This document shows, in pieces, positions 1-5,233 of a stretch of DNA of 5,233 bases. The stretch lies in contig JACKHZ010000035.1 of NCBI GenBank assembly GCA_020638735.1, positions 1 to 5,233 of the forward strand, written 5' to 3'. Both the position numbers and the translations under genes were made by a program. This DNA is from Planctomycetota bacterium. Lineage in GTDB: Bacteria; Planctomycetota; UBA1135; UBA2386. Position 1 is the stretch's first letter. Each line of letters opens with the position of its first letter. The notes under the pieces are model-generated. The model had not been told where the DNA came from and did not search any database. It saw nothing but the letters and a program-made list of their open reading frames with translations.

Positions 1-501
1 GTGCTCGAACTTGATGGCGTCCAACGACGTGGACAGCCGCTTCGCCGGCAGCTCCTTGCCGCCGAAGCGGACGGTGCACGACTCGACCTCGCGCGCGTGC
101 TCACCGATCTCCCTCATCACGCCGAACAGGCCGTCGAGCCACACCTCGGCGGTCCCGTTGGCCACCTCTGCCACGGTCACCGCGACCCCACGAGCTTCCA
201 GCGTCCAGCGTCGCGACGCCAAGTCGGCATCGAAGCGGAACACCATCTCGCGCGGATAGTCGAACTCGACGCCCGCCGCGGCGAAGTGACGCAGCGGCGC
301 CACGTCAGCCTTCAGCGCGACCTGCTTGCCGCCGAGCTCGATCCGCTTCGCCACGCCGTCGACCAGCTGGTGCTCGACCCCGTCGATGGTCACCGTCAGC
401 CGGAACGGCGGCGGCGCTGCCTCAGGATCCTGCGGCGCGCCACGGAGCGCGATGACCGACAGCGGGAGCAGGCACGACAGGGACGCGAGCAGACGGCGCA
501 T
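1..501 (-). CDS. Secreted protein of unknown function, C-terminus beyond window
   Basis: This frame is open from an ATG at 501 to the left edge (167 codons, no stop), so the protein is partial at its C-terminus. An in-frame TGA at 534-532 lies upstream with no other plausible start between, which fixes the ATG. The first 22 or so residues form a Sec-type signal peptide: two arginines after the Met, a Leu/Ser-rich hydrophobic core, and a likely cut near the GAPQD stretch, which leads into a Pro/Ala-rich segment (DPEAAPPPF). The mature part alternates hydrophobic and charged residues as in a beta-rich fold (for example FRLTVTIDGVEHQLV and MVFRFDAD), followed by a more helical stretch near residues 125-140. 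One cysteine lies in the mature part (ESCTV). I recognise no family and no catalytic motif. It lies 91 bp downstream of the 81-aa gene on the same strand, so co-transcription is possible. The reading frame is convincing; the function is unknown. Confidence 0.8.
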   Translation of the reverse strand, partial: MRRLLASLSCLLPLSVIALRGAPQDPEAAPPPFRLTVTIDGVEHQLVDGVAKRIELGGKQVALKADVAPLRHFAAAGVEFDYPREMVFRFDADLASRRWTLEARGVAVTVAEVANGTAEVWLDGLFGVMREIGEHAREVESCTVRFGGKELPAKRLSTSLDAIKFEH

Positions 502-592
502 CGACGCATCATGGCTGCGGCCGTTCGTTCCTCAAGGCTCGCCCGGGGACGCGACGAACCTCACGCGGCAGCAGCGACGACACGTTCTCCGT

Positions 593-838
593 TCACCGCG
601 GCTCCGCCAAGAACCGCCGCACCCGATCCGTCAGCTCCTTACCGTAGTGCAGCTCCGACCAGCGCAGGTCGATGTCCCGCTCCGACGCCCCGGGCATGGT
701 CACAGCGATCGCCGCGCGGGACTGTGCGATGACGAACTCGGTCATCTCGGCCATCGCGGCGAAACGATCGGCGGGCAGCATCTCGGCCCAGATCGCGTCG
801 ATGCGCCGCTGCACGTCGGGATGGGTGTCGTCGAGCAC
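593..838 (-). CDS. Small soluble helical protein of unknown function (81 aa)
   Basis: The start is GTG at 838 and the stop TGA at 595-593. The protein is short, acidic/basic mixed and almost wholly helical by composition, with no signal peptide or membrane segment. The N-terminal pattern D-D-T-H-P-D-V-x-x-R followed by a P-A-D-R-F-x-x-M block, and the C-terminal RWSELHYGKEL segment, resemble a widespread group of uncharacterised bacterial proteins of 70-100 aa. Those begin roughly 'THPEVERR', have a 'paERLrma' helix, and end in a 'lYG' element; they are sometimes encoded beside nucleotidyltransferase-like genes. That similarity is from memory, and no such partner is visible here. GTG is the likely start because the conserved-looking THPD segment follows at once; the next in-frame Met would remove a quarter of the protein. 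There is no strong Shine-Dalgarno, only a G-run close to the start. It is divergent from the membrane-protein gene at 955. Confidence 0.72.
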   Translation of the reverse strand: MLDDTHPDVQRRIDAIWAEMLPADRFAAMAEMTEFVIAQSRAAIAVTMPGASERDIDLRWSELHYGKELTDRVRRFLAEPR

Positions 839-954
839 GCCCCGAGGATAGCGAAGCGCCCCAGCCGATCGCGAATAGTCCCGCGCCCCGACCGACAGTG
901 CGCGCCCTGTCCCCCGCCGCCCCGCGCGGCAACCCCGACCCTCCCGGCGACGAC
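839..954. promoter_or_regulatory. Divergent intergenic region
   Basis: This gap separates the minus-strand 81-aa gene (start 838) from the plus-strand membrane-protein gene (ATG at 955), so it should hold promoters for both directions. It is very C/G-rich. I see no convincing -35/-10 pair, no operator-like inverted repeat and no strong Shine-Dalgarno. If the plus-strand gene instead starts at the GTG at 898, the gap shrinks to about 60 bp. The promoter role is inferred only from gene orientation. Confidence 0.35.
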
Positions 955-1425
955 ATGCGACTCCACGGCGCCCGACACCACGCAGCGGCCGGACCGACCG
1001 CGGCAGAACTCCCGCCCCCGCCCCCGCGGCGCTTCCGCCGCCACGACGACTCCTCCGCCGGCTTCGCCGCCATCGCCGCGCTCGGCGCCGCCTTCGCCGG
1101 GTTCATCTCGCACGACCGCAACCCCGACCTGCTGGTCACCGGCGTGGCGATGGGCGTGACCTTCGTCGGCGCCTTCGTCGCCCTGCACGTGCTGCGCATC
1201 GTCTACCGGATCACCGTGCAGCTGGCGAAGGTCGCGGTGCCGGTCGCCGCGGTGATCCTGCTCGGCTGCGCCTTCGATTGGCCGTGGGCAGAACGCGCCG
1301 CCGACTGGGCGCTGCGCACCGGAAGTCACGGTGCCGCCGTCGCCAAGGACACCTTCGAGGCGCTGCGCAGCCGGGCGCGGGAACTGCCCCGCGACGAGAC
1401 GCCGCTCGACAGCCGGTCAAGGTGA
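955..1425 (+). CDS. Small integral membrane protein of unknown function (156 aa)
   Basis: The frame is open up to a TGA at 1423-1425. I chose the ATG at 955; a GTG at 898 in the same frame would add 19 Pro/Ala-rich residues with no sign of conservation. Residues 1-34 are hydrophilic and rich in His, Arg and Pro, including a run of five or more prolines (ELPPPPPRRFRRHDD). Three hydrophobic segments follow, at about residues 35-52, 59-80 and 93-107. The second ends in a His/Arg-containing stretch (HVLRIVYR). The tail after about residue 110 is charged and helical (KDTFEALRSRARELP), ending DSRSR. Arg-rich flanks before segment 1 and after segment 2 favour a cytoplasmic N-terminus. No known family or motif is recognised. 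The Lys/Gly-rich single-span gene follows after 38 bp on the same strand, so the two probably form a membrane-protein pair under one promoter. Confidence 0.72.
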   Translation: MRLHGARHHAAAGPTAAELPPPPPRRFRRHDDSSAGFAAIAALGAAFAGFISHDRNPDLLVTGVAMGVTFVGAFVALHVLRIVYRITVQLAKVAVPVAAVILLGCAFDWPWAERAADWALRTGSHGAAVAKDTFEALRSRARELPRDETPLDSRSR

Positions 1426-1451
1426 CCCCGGCGCCCGCCGATGCGCGGCCC

Positions 1452-1455
1452 GAGG
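1452..1455 (+). promoter_or_regulatory. Shine-Dalgarno-like site of the 55-aa gene
   Basis: GAGG lies 8 bases upstream of the ATG at 1464, in the 38-bp gap after the preceding stop codon. This is the clearest ribosome-binding site in the window, and it decides for the ATG at 1464 over upstream in-frame starts that would overlap the membrane-protein gene. Confidence 0.5.
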
Positions 1456-1463
1456 ACAAATCC

Positions 1464-1631
1464 ATGAGCGACAAGAAGAAGGGCGGCGGCAAGGGCAAGA
1501 AGGGCGGTCTGGGCGGCAAGCTGGTGCTGTTCGCGGGGCTGCTGGGCGTCGCCGCGGCGGGGATGTGGTTCTTGGCGCCCGACATGCTGCAGCGCGGCCT
1601 CGACGTGATCGGCGTGCGCCTGCCGACCTGA
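1464..1631 (+). CDS. Lys/Gly-rich single-span membrane microprotein (55 aa)
   Basis: The gene runs from ATG at 1464 to TGA at 1629-1631. The first 19 residues are almost only Lys, Gly, Ser and Asp (MSDKKKGGGKGKKGG...), giving a strongly positive, flexible tail. One hydrophobic segment follows at about residues 20-38 (KLVLFAGLLGVAAAGMWFL), then a short amphipathic end (LQRGLDVIGVRL). By the positive-inside rule the Lys-rich tail should stay in the cytoplasm and the short C-terminus should face outward. A GAGG box sits 8 bases upstream. The frame is open further upstream, but that part overlaps the preceding gene and is not needed. The gene sits 38 bp after the three-segment membrane protein, so they may be translated from one message and act together. 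The family is unknown. The basic tail could bind acidic lipid or nucleic acid, which is only a guess from composition. Confidence 0.7.
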   Translation: MSDKKKGGGKGKKGGLGGKLVLFAGLLGVAAAGMWFLAPDMLQRGLDVIGVRLPT

Positions 1632-1646
1632 CACTCCGGGATCCAC

Positions 1647-1664
1647 GAGGCCTCGGAGGGCCTT
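1647..1664. terminator. Weak hairpin in the convergent gap
   Basis: AGGCC at 1648-1652 pairs with GGCCT at 1659-1663 around a six-base loop, extendable by one G-T pair. It lies between the stop of the plus-strand 55-aa gene (1631) and the stop of the minus-strand 131-aa gene (1664), where a shared bidirectional terminator would be expected. The stem is only five to six pairs and no T-run follows on either strand, so it is not a classical intrinsic terminator. Confidence 0.25.
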
Positions 1665-2059
1665 CAGCCACCGAATGGCACCTCGAGATAGCCGCGCAGA
1701 CACTGCTGCGCGTTCTCGTAGGTGAAGCCGCCGGCGCGCTGCTGCAGGTCGTTGGCGACGCGCACGAACAGCGCGAAGCCGACCCGCACCACGCGCTCCA
1801 TGTGCTGCTGCGCGTAGCTGCGGATGCGCTCGACGTCCTCGCTGGTCGCGCCCACCGGCGCGCCGGCGGCGTCGGCCGCGTCGAAGCCGTGGGCGACGAT
1901 CGCGATCTGCACGAACTGCTGCGACGTCCACTCGCGGTCGCGGATGCGGCCCGGCTCGGCCATCCAGACCGCGACCAGCCCGCCGAGCACCTTGCGGTCG
2001 AGCTCGTCGAGCGGGCGCACGAGCGCGCGGGTCTCGTCGGGCGTCGGCAAGTGGTCCAT
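1664..2059 (-). CDS. Soluble helical protein of unknown function (131 aa)
   Basis: The gene runs from ATG at 2059 to TGA at 1666-1664. The longer open frame upstream runs back into the end of the sulfatase gene and is not needed. There is no signal peptide and no membrane segment. The sequence looks all-helical: an N-terminal segment PLDELDRKVLGGLVAVW at residues 16-32, a helix around EWTSQQFVQIAIVAHGFD (about 43-60), an Ala/Gly-rich turn, a charged helix EDVERIRSYAQQHMERV, then a hydrophobic one (GFALFVRVANDLQQRA), ending in a YLEVPFGG tail. The alternation suggests a compact bundle, perhaps a partner-binding protein. I recognise no family. It begins 40 bp after the sulfatase stop on the same strand, so co-transcription with it is likely. 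The region coding residues 16-30 is nearly identical to a stretch upstream of the sulfatase gene (5065-5107), marking this as a locally duplicated gene. Confidence 0.78.
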   Translation of the reverse strand: MDHLPTPDETRALVRPLDELDRKVLGGLVAVWMAEPGRIRDREWTSQQFVQIAIVAHGFDAADAAGAPVGATSEDVERIRSYAQQHMERVVRVGFALFVRVANDLQQRAGGFTYENAQQCLRGYLEVPFGG

Positions 2060-2099
2060 GCGCCGAGCATGCCGCTGGCGGCGGCGGGTGGCCAGCCTG

Positions 2100-4979
2100 C
2101 TACCTGCCGAACGCCGGGTCGGGCGTCGGCATCCGCGCGCCGCTGGCCCGCAGCGACTCGTCCAGCATGCGCTCCAGACGCAGGACCAGCGGCACCTCGT
2201 CGTCGGCGAGGTCATGCGCTTCCTGCGGGTCGTTGCGCACGTCGAACAGCGAACATCTCCCGGTCTCGTAGTCGCGGATCAGCTTGAAGTCGCTCCAATA
2301 GAGCGCCGACGCCGGCGCGTAGCCGAGGTCGTAGTGCGGGAAGTGCACGACCATCGCATCTCCGGGTCGGGCCGCACGGCCCTTGGCCGGATCGCGCAGC
2401 GCAGGCACCAGGCTGACGCCGTCGAGCGCCTCGGGCAGGCGCTTCACCGAGGCCAGCTCGGCGACCGTCGGCAACAGGTCCGTGCAGCTGCCGCGCGCCA
2501 AGACCTCGCCGCCCGCCGGGAGCTGCGGGCCACGCACCACGAACGGCACGCGCAGCCCACCCTCGAACAAGCTGCCCTTGCCGCCGCGCAGCGGCAGATT
2601 GGAGTTGCGGCCAGCGGCGCCGTGGTCCGACGAGAACACCACGTAGGTCTCACCGGCGATGCCAAGCTCGTCCAGCAGATCCAGCACCCGACCCAGATTG
2701 TGATCGACGTCGGCGAGGATCGCGCGCTGCCAACCCGCCTTGCCGCGTTCGCCGCGCAGCTCCGCCGCCAACGCCTGCCGGGTCTCCGGCCGCGATTCGT
2801 CGGCCGAGCCGCCGCCGTAGTGCGACAGCTGCAGGTAGAACGGCCTGCCCGCGGCGACCTGTTCTCGCACGAAGGCGATGCCGCGATCGGTGATCGCGAA
2901 CGCCTGCTCAGGGTTCGGGGTGCGATCGCGCCCCGGGCCCTGGTTGGTGTTGGCGCCGTCGTCGACGTCGAAGCCGTGCTCGCCCGGCGTCGCACGGCCG
3001 ACATGCCACTTGCCGAAGTGCGCCGTCGCGTAGCCGGCGTCGTGCAGCAGCTCGGCGATCGTCGTCACTTGCCGCGGCAACTCTGTCTCGCTGCTCGGCG
3101 GCTGCAGCCGGCGCGGCCCCGCCTGTTCCTCTTGGTCCCGGCGACCACCCGACCGCGATCCGCCGCCTCCGCGCCGTTCGCCACCCGTCTCGTTGACGTA
3201 GGTCATGCCGAGTCGCGCCGCGGACATGCCGGTCAGGAACGACGCGCGGGTCGGCGTACACCGCGGCGCCGAAACGTAGAAGGCCGGCATGCGCACGCCT
3301 TCGCGCGCGAGCCGGGCCAATTGGGGCGTGATCGCCGCCGCGACGTGGGCGTCCGGCAACGAGTCCTGCAGCGCCACCGACGTGTCGGCGAAGCCGACCG
3401 CCTCGGCGAGAACGAAGACGAAGTTCGGCCGCCACGCTGGCAGCGTGCGGGACGGCTTCGGCTCCTGGACGGGCACCTGTTGCGGCGCGCCTTGCAACGT
3501 CCCGGGCGGCGTGCCTGGCGACGACTCTTCGTCATCGTCCTGGGCGTCGAGCCAGGCGAGCAGCGCCTGCCGCTGCTCCGCGGAGCGCAGCCCCGAGAAC
3601 GGCATGCGCGTGCCGGGCATGTCGCGCATCGGATCGGTGAGGAAGGCGTCCAGCCGCTCCCGCGTCCAGCGCTCGCCGCGCCCGCCGCGCTCCCGCATCG
3701 CCGGCGAGTAGACGAAGCCGCGGCGACTCGCGACCGGCCGACCCAGCACGCCGCGCAGCGATGGCCCGACACCGTCCTGGTCCCCTAGCGGATGGCACAG
3801 GGCACACAGGGCGAACACCCGCTGGCCGGCGACCAGCATCTTCTCGCCTTCGGGCAGCGACTCCGTCGGACCGTCTTCCTTGCCGCGCGGCAGTACGAAG
3901 CGCCCGCGCAGCTCGGCCATCGCGGTCGCCTGCCGTTCGTCCAGGCCGCTGCGCAGCTGCAGGAACGCCTGCGCCTGGCGCCACGTCATGCGCGCTTCCG
4001 CGAGGCCCTGCTCGGCACCGGCGACTCGCACCTCGCCGCCGTCGATCGGCTGTCCCTGAAGACCGCGCTCCAACGCCCGGTTGACGCGGGCCCGGGCGGC
4101 GAAGAAGGCCAAGAAGTCCGCCTCGTCGCGGTGGGCCACCTCGCGCAGCGCCGCCCCCTGCGCCGGCGTCAGGATCTGCTCGACCGCGTCGGCGATGCCC
4201 GCCCGCGTCACCCCGTGCCCGCTCTCGATGCGCAGGTCGACGAAGCCGAAGTGCTGGCTCGGCTTGCCGGCGGTGTCGTAGTCGTTGTCGGCGGGCGTGC
4301 CGGTGACCCAGGTCATCAGGCGCGAACACAGGTTCCAGAGCTCCTGGCCGCGGCGCCCGTCCAGCTCGCCGAGCCGCTCGCGCAGGGCCGCACGGTCCGC
4401 CCCCGGCAAGCGGTATCCGCCGAGGTCTCCGGCCAACGCTTCGGCGCGCAACGCCGCGAGCCGGGTCCGCTGCTCGGCCGTCAGGCCGGCGACGATCGCC
4501 GCGAAGCCCTGCGCCTGGGCAAGGCCCAGCTCCGCTTCCGCCACGCCGAAGCGCTCGCCGAGTTCGAGCACTTCGCGCTCGGCGGCGTCACCCCCCACGA
4601 GCAGCCCTTCGATGCGGCGGTTGATCGCTTCCCGGGCCTCGCGACAGCGCTCGAGCGCGGGCCACTGTTCGTCGAGCAGGGCGGCCATGCGCTCGCGCTG
4701 CGAGGCGTCGAGCGCCGCCCAGGTCCGCTGACCGATCCCGCCGCGCGTCAACGAGTGCCCGCTGGCGACGCGGAAGCGCACGAAGCCGAAGTAGTTGGCG
4801 AGCCGCCCGACCGAGACGTAGTCGTTCTCCTCGGCGCCACCGGTCAGCCAGGTCAAGGCGCGCGTGACGACCGCGTCTGCCTCCTTCTTCGGTGTCAGTT
4901 CGAGCTTGCGTTCGAGGCGGCGGTCCTGGGCCGTGGCGAGCCCGATGCACAGCGAGAAGAGGAGCAGGAGGAGACGCAT
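2100..4979 (-). CDS. Secreted fusion: duplicated helical modules, cytochrome c, sulfatase
   Basis: This 959-aa exported protein starts at ATG 4979; a TTG at 4997 in frame would add six residues before a perfect signal peptide, so it is unlikely. Residues 1-17 are a Sec signal (MRLLLLLFSLCIGL, cut after ATA). Residues 38-179 and 218-359 are two copies of one helical module. Residues 378-480 are a class I cytochrome c: CALCH at 392-396, a GPSLRGVLGR segment, and distal Met459 in GTRMPFSGL. A Pro/Gln linker follows, then a type I sulfatase domain at 516-959. That domain has CTPTR at 574-578 (Cys574 is the expected formylglycine), Lys657 and His659 in HFGKWHVG, His720 in LSHYG, Asp785-His786 in SSDHG, Lys801 in GGKGSLFEGG, and a typical C-terminus. 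The family's N-terminal Asp-Asp pair is Glu526-Ala527 instead. Type I sulfatases hydrolyse sulfate esters with formylglycine and calcium; the substrate cannot be told. No clear Shine-Dalgarno is seen. The protein would need haem attachment outside and formylglycine formation. Confidence 0.93.
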   Translation of the reverse strand: MRLLLLLFSLCIGLATAQDRRLERKLELTPKKEADAVVTRALTWLTGGAEENDYVSVGRLANYFGFVRFRVASGHSLTRGGIGQRTWAALDASQRERMAALLDEQWPALERCREAREAINRRIEGLLVGGDAAEREVLELGERFGVAEAELGLAQAQGFAAIVAGLTAEQRTRLAALRAEALAGDLGGYRLPGADRAALRERLGELDGRRGQELWNLCSRLMTWVTGTPADNDYDTAGKPSQHFGFVDLRIESGHGVTRAGIADAVEQILTPAQGAALREVAHRDEADFLAFFAARARVNRALERGLQGQPIDGGEVRVAGAEQGLAEARMTWRQAQAFLQLRSGLDERQATAMAELRGRFVLPRGKEDGPTESLPEGEKMLVAGQRVFALCALCHPLGDQDGVGPSLRGVLGRPVASRRGFVYSPAMRERGGRGERWTRERLDAFLTDPMRDMPGTRMPFSGLRSAEQRQALLAWLDAQDDDEESSPGTPPGTLQGAPQQVPVQEPKPSRTLPAWRPNFVFVLAEAVGFADTSVALQDSLPDAHVAAAITPQLARLAREGVRMPAFYVSAPRCTPTRASFLTGMSAARLGMTYVNETGGERRGGGGSRSGGRRDQEEQAGPRRLQPPSSETELPRQVTTIAELLHDAGYATAHFGKWHVGRATPGEHGFDVDDGANTNQGPGRDRTPNPEQAFAITDRGIAFVREQVAAGRPFYLQLSHYGGGSADESRPETRQALAAELRGERGKAGWQRAILADVDHNLGRVLDLLDELGIAGETYVVFSSDHGAAGRNSNLPLRGGKGSLFEGGLRVPFVVRGPQLPAGGEVLARGSCTDLLPTVAELASVKRLPEALDGVSLVPALRDPAKGRAARPGDAMVVHFPHYDLGYAPASALYWSDFKLIRDYETGRCSLFDVRNDPQEAHDLADDEVPLVLRLERMLDESLRASGARMPTPDPAFGR
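3903..4328 (-). repeat. Internal protein repeat, copy B
   Basis: These are residues 218-359 of the fusion protein. Matching landmarks are TWVTG, NDY, HFGFV, SGHGVTRAGI, then LTPAQ at 270-274 and LDERQ at 346-350. In the 39 residues beginning at the shared Trp of the TWxTG motif I count 19 identities with copy A. The Asn-Asp-Tyr, the Phe-Gly-Phe-Val and the Ser-Gly-His-x-x-Thr-Arg-x-Gly-Ile elements are kept in both copies, so they are probably structural or functional. The DNA of the two copies has diverged, so the duplication is old. Confidence 0.75.
4443..4868 (-). repeat. Internal protein repeat, copy A
   Basis: These are residues 38-179 of the fusion protein. The copy begins at the TWLTG segment, passes an NDY, a YFGFV and an SGHSLTRGGI motif, and holds two LTxxQ-like boxes (LDASQ at 90-94, LTAEQ at 166-170) joined by charged helices. 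It aligns without gaps to copy B at an offset of exactly 180 residues (540 bp). LTxxQ boxes in pairs are typical of the Spy/CpxP family of periplasmic helical proteins; the resemblance is in these boxes and helical content only. Confidence 0.75.
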
Positions 4980-5034
4980 CGGCAGGTGGGCCAACAAGGG
5001 GCGCGGCCTACGCAGGACTGCGGCGTGCCCCCAC

Positions 5035-5116
5035 CGAATCTGCGCGCCAGCATGCGCAACACGTCGACCAGGCCGCCGAGCATCTTGCGGTCGAGCTCGT
5101 CGAGCGGTTGCACGAA
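5035..5116 (-). pseudogene. Decayed copy of the 5' end of the 131-aa gene
   Basis: Positions 5065-5107 match 1972-2014 with only 2 differences in 43 bases, in the same orientation. Both copies encode PLDELDRK, then V or M, then LGGLV. Toward 5035 similarity fades to scattered matches, and the frame then runs on through the sulfatase start without any resemblance to the rest of the 131-aa protein. A GTG at 5113 could start a 72-codon frame, but its second half is Cys/Ser/Arg-rich shadow of the signal-peptide region. I read this as the remnant of a second, upstream paralogue of the downstream gene. It could alternatively be a conserved N-terminal element reused in a short leader peptide. Confidence 0.5.
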
Positions 5117-5173
5117 CTCGAGCGGCGCAGGCTGCCAGAGCGCTGCGGACCGGCGCGCGATCCGGCCCAGCCG

Positions 5174-5233
5174 TCAGCGCTCGCTGCGCAGCTCGCGCAG
5201 GATCTCCTGGCGCAGCTCGCGGTCGTGCTCGTA
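5174..5233 (-). CDS. C-terminal end of an unidentified gene
   Basis: Only the last 19 codons and a TGA (5176-5174) are in the window. They read as a charged amphipathic helix (EHDRELRQEILRELRSER), typical of a real C-terminus and with codon use like the neighbours. Too little remains to name a family. It is on the same strand as the sulfatase gene, whose ATG lies 194 bp downstream, with the remnant at 5035-5116 between them. The frame could in principle be a chance opening, as only 60 bp are visible. Confidence 0.5.
   Translation of the reverse strand, partial: YEHDRELRQEILRELRSER

Noticed and set aside
502..592. Possible promoter for the left-hand secreted protein
   Set aside because: A TTGAGG on the minus strand could be a -35-like box, but no matching -10 element follows at a proper distance. 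The 91-bp gap also allows read-through from the 81-aa gene.
1..732. Plus-strand open frame over the left end
   Set aside because: Its product is Arg-rich and featureless. The opposite strand encodes two sensible proteins there, one with a signal peptide and one resembling a known small-protein group.
639..1329. Overlapping minus-strand frames opposite the membrane-protein gene
   Set aside because: Their products are Arg/Gly/Ala-rich low-complexity sequences, while the plus strand gives three clean hydrophobic segments in one frame.
1824..3788. Very long plus-strand open frame opposite the sulfatase fusion
   Set aside because: It is Arg/Ala/His-rich with no domain or motif, and lies wholly antisense to coding sequence with clear sulfatase and cytochrome motifs. 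Long shadow frames are expected in DNA this GC-rich.
4980..4997. TTG at 4997 as start of the sulfatase fusion
   Set aside because: The six extra residues precede a complete signal peptide that begins naturally at the ATG at 4979, and no ribosome-binding site favours the TTG.
4895..5113. 72-codon minus-strand frame starting at GTG 5113
   Set aside because: Only its first dozen or so residues resemble a real protein (the 131-aa gene product). The rest overlaps the sulfatase start out of frame and is Cys/Ser/Arg-rich. I annotate the start as a gene remnant instead.
1..5233. CRISPR array, tRNA, rRNA, transposase or phage genes
   Set aside because: I saw no regularly spaced short repeats, no tRNA-like cloverleaf, and no transposase or integrase motifs. 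The only notable DNA repeat is the 43-bp pair, which is explained by gene duplication.

Overview
This is a GC-rich (about 70% by eye) bacterial window with short intergenic gaps and Sec-type signal peptides. Its largest gene encodes a secreted sulfatase joined to a c-type cytochrome. Sulfatase-rich, cytochrome-rich, GC-rich gene sets of this kind are typical of Planctomycetes, and several starts lack a clear Shine-Dalgarno sequence, which fits. The assignment is an inference from style; no rRNA or marker gene is present.

Layout from left to right. (1) Minus strand, 501 to the left edge: a secreted protein of unknown function, cut by the window edge. (2) Minus strand, 838-593: an 81-aa soluble helical protein. 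(3) A roughly 115-bp divergent gap. (4) Plus strand, 955-1425: a small membrane protein with three hydrophobic segments, followed after 38 bp by a 55-aa single-span Lys/Gly-rich membrane protein (1464-1631). (5) A 32-bp convergent gap with a weak hairpin. (6) Minus strand, 2059-1664: a 131-aa soluble helical protein of unknown function, lying 40 bp downstream of (7), the large gene at 4979-2100. (8) Minus strand, 5233-5174: the last 19 codons of another gene. Between (7) and (8) lies a short, decayed, in-frame copy of the 5' end of gene (6).

The centrepiece is the 959-aa gene. It reads signal peptide, two tandem copies of an approximately 140-residue helical module (repeat offset exactly 180 residues, with LTxxQ-like boxes), a class I cytochrome c domain (CxxCH and distal Met), a Pro/Gln linker, then a full-length formylglycine-type sulfatase domain. 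The sulfatase keeps the C-x-P-x-R maturation motif and most catalytic positions. The two N-terminal metal-binding aspartates of the family are replaced by Glu-Ala. The sulfatase gene and the 131-aa gene probably form a transcription unit; the repeat of the small gene's 5' end on the far side of the sulfatase gene suggests that a paralogue once stood there.
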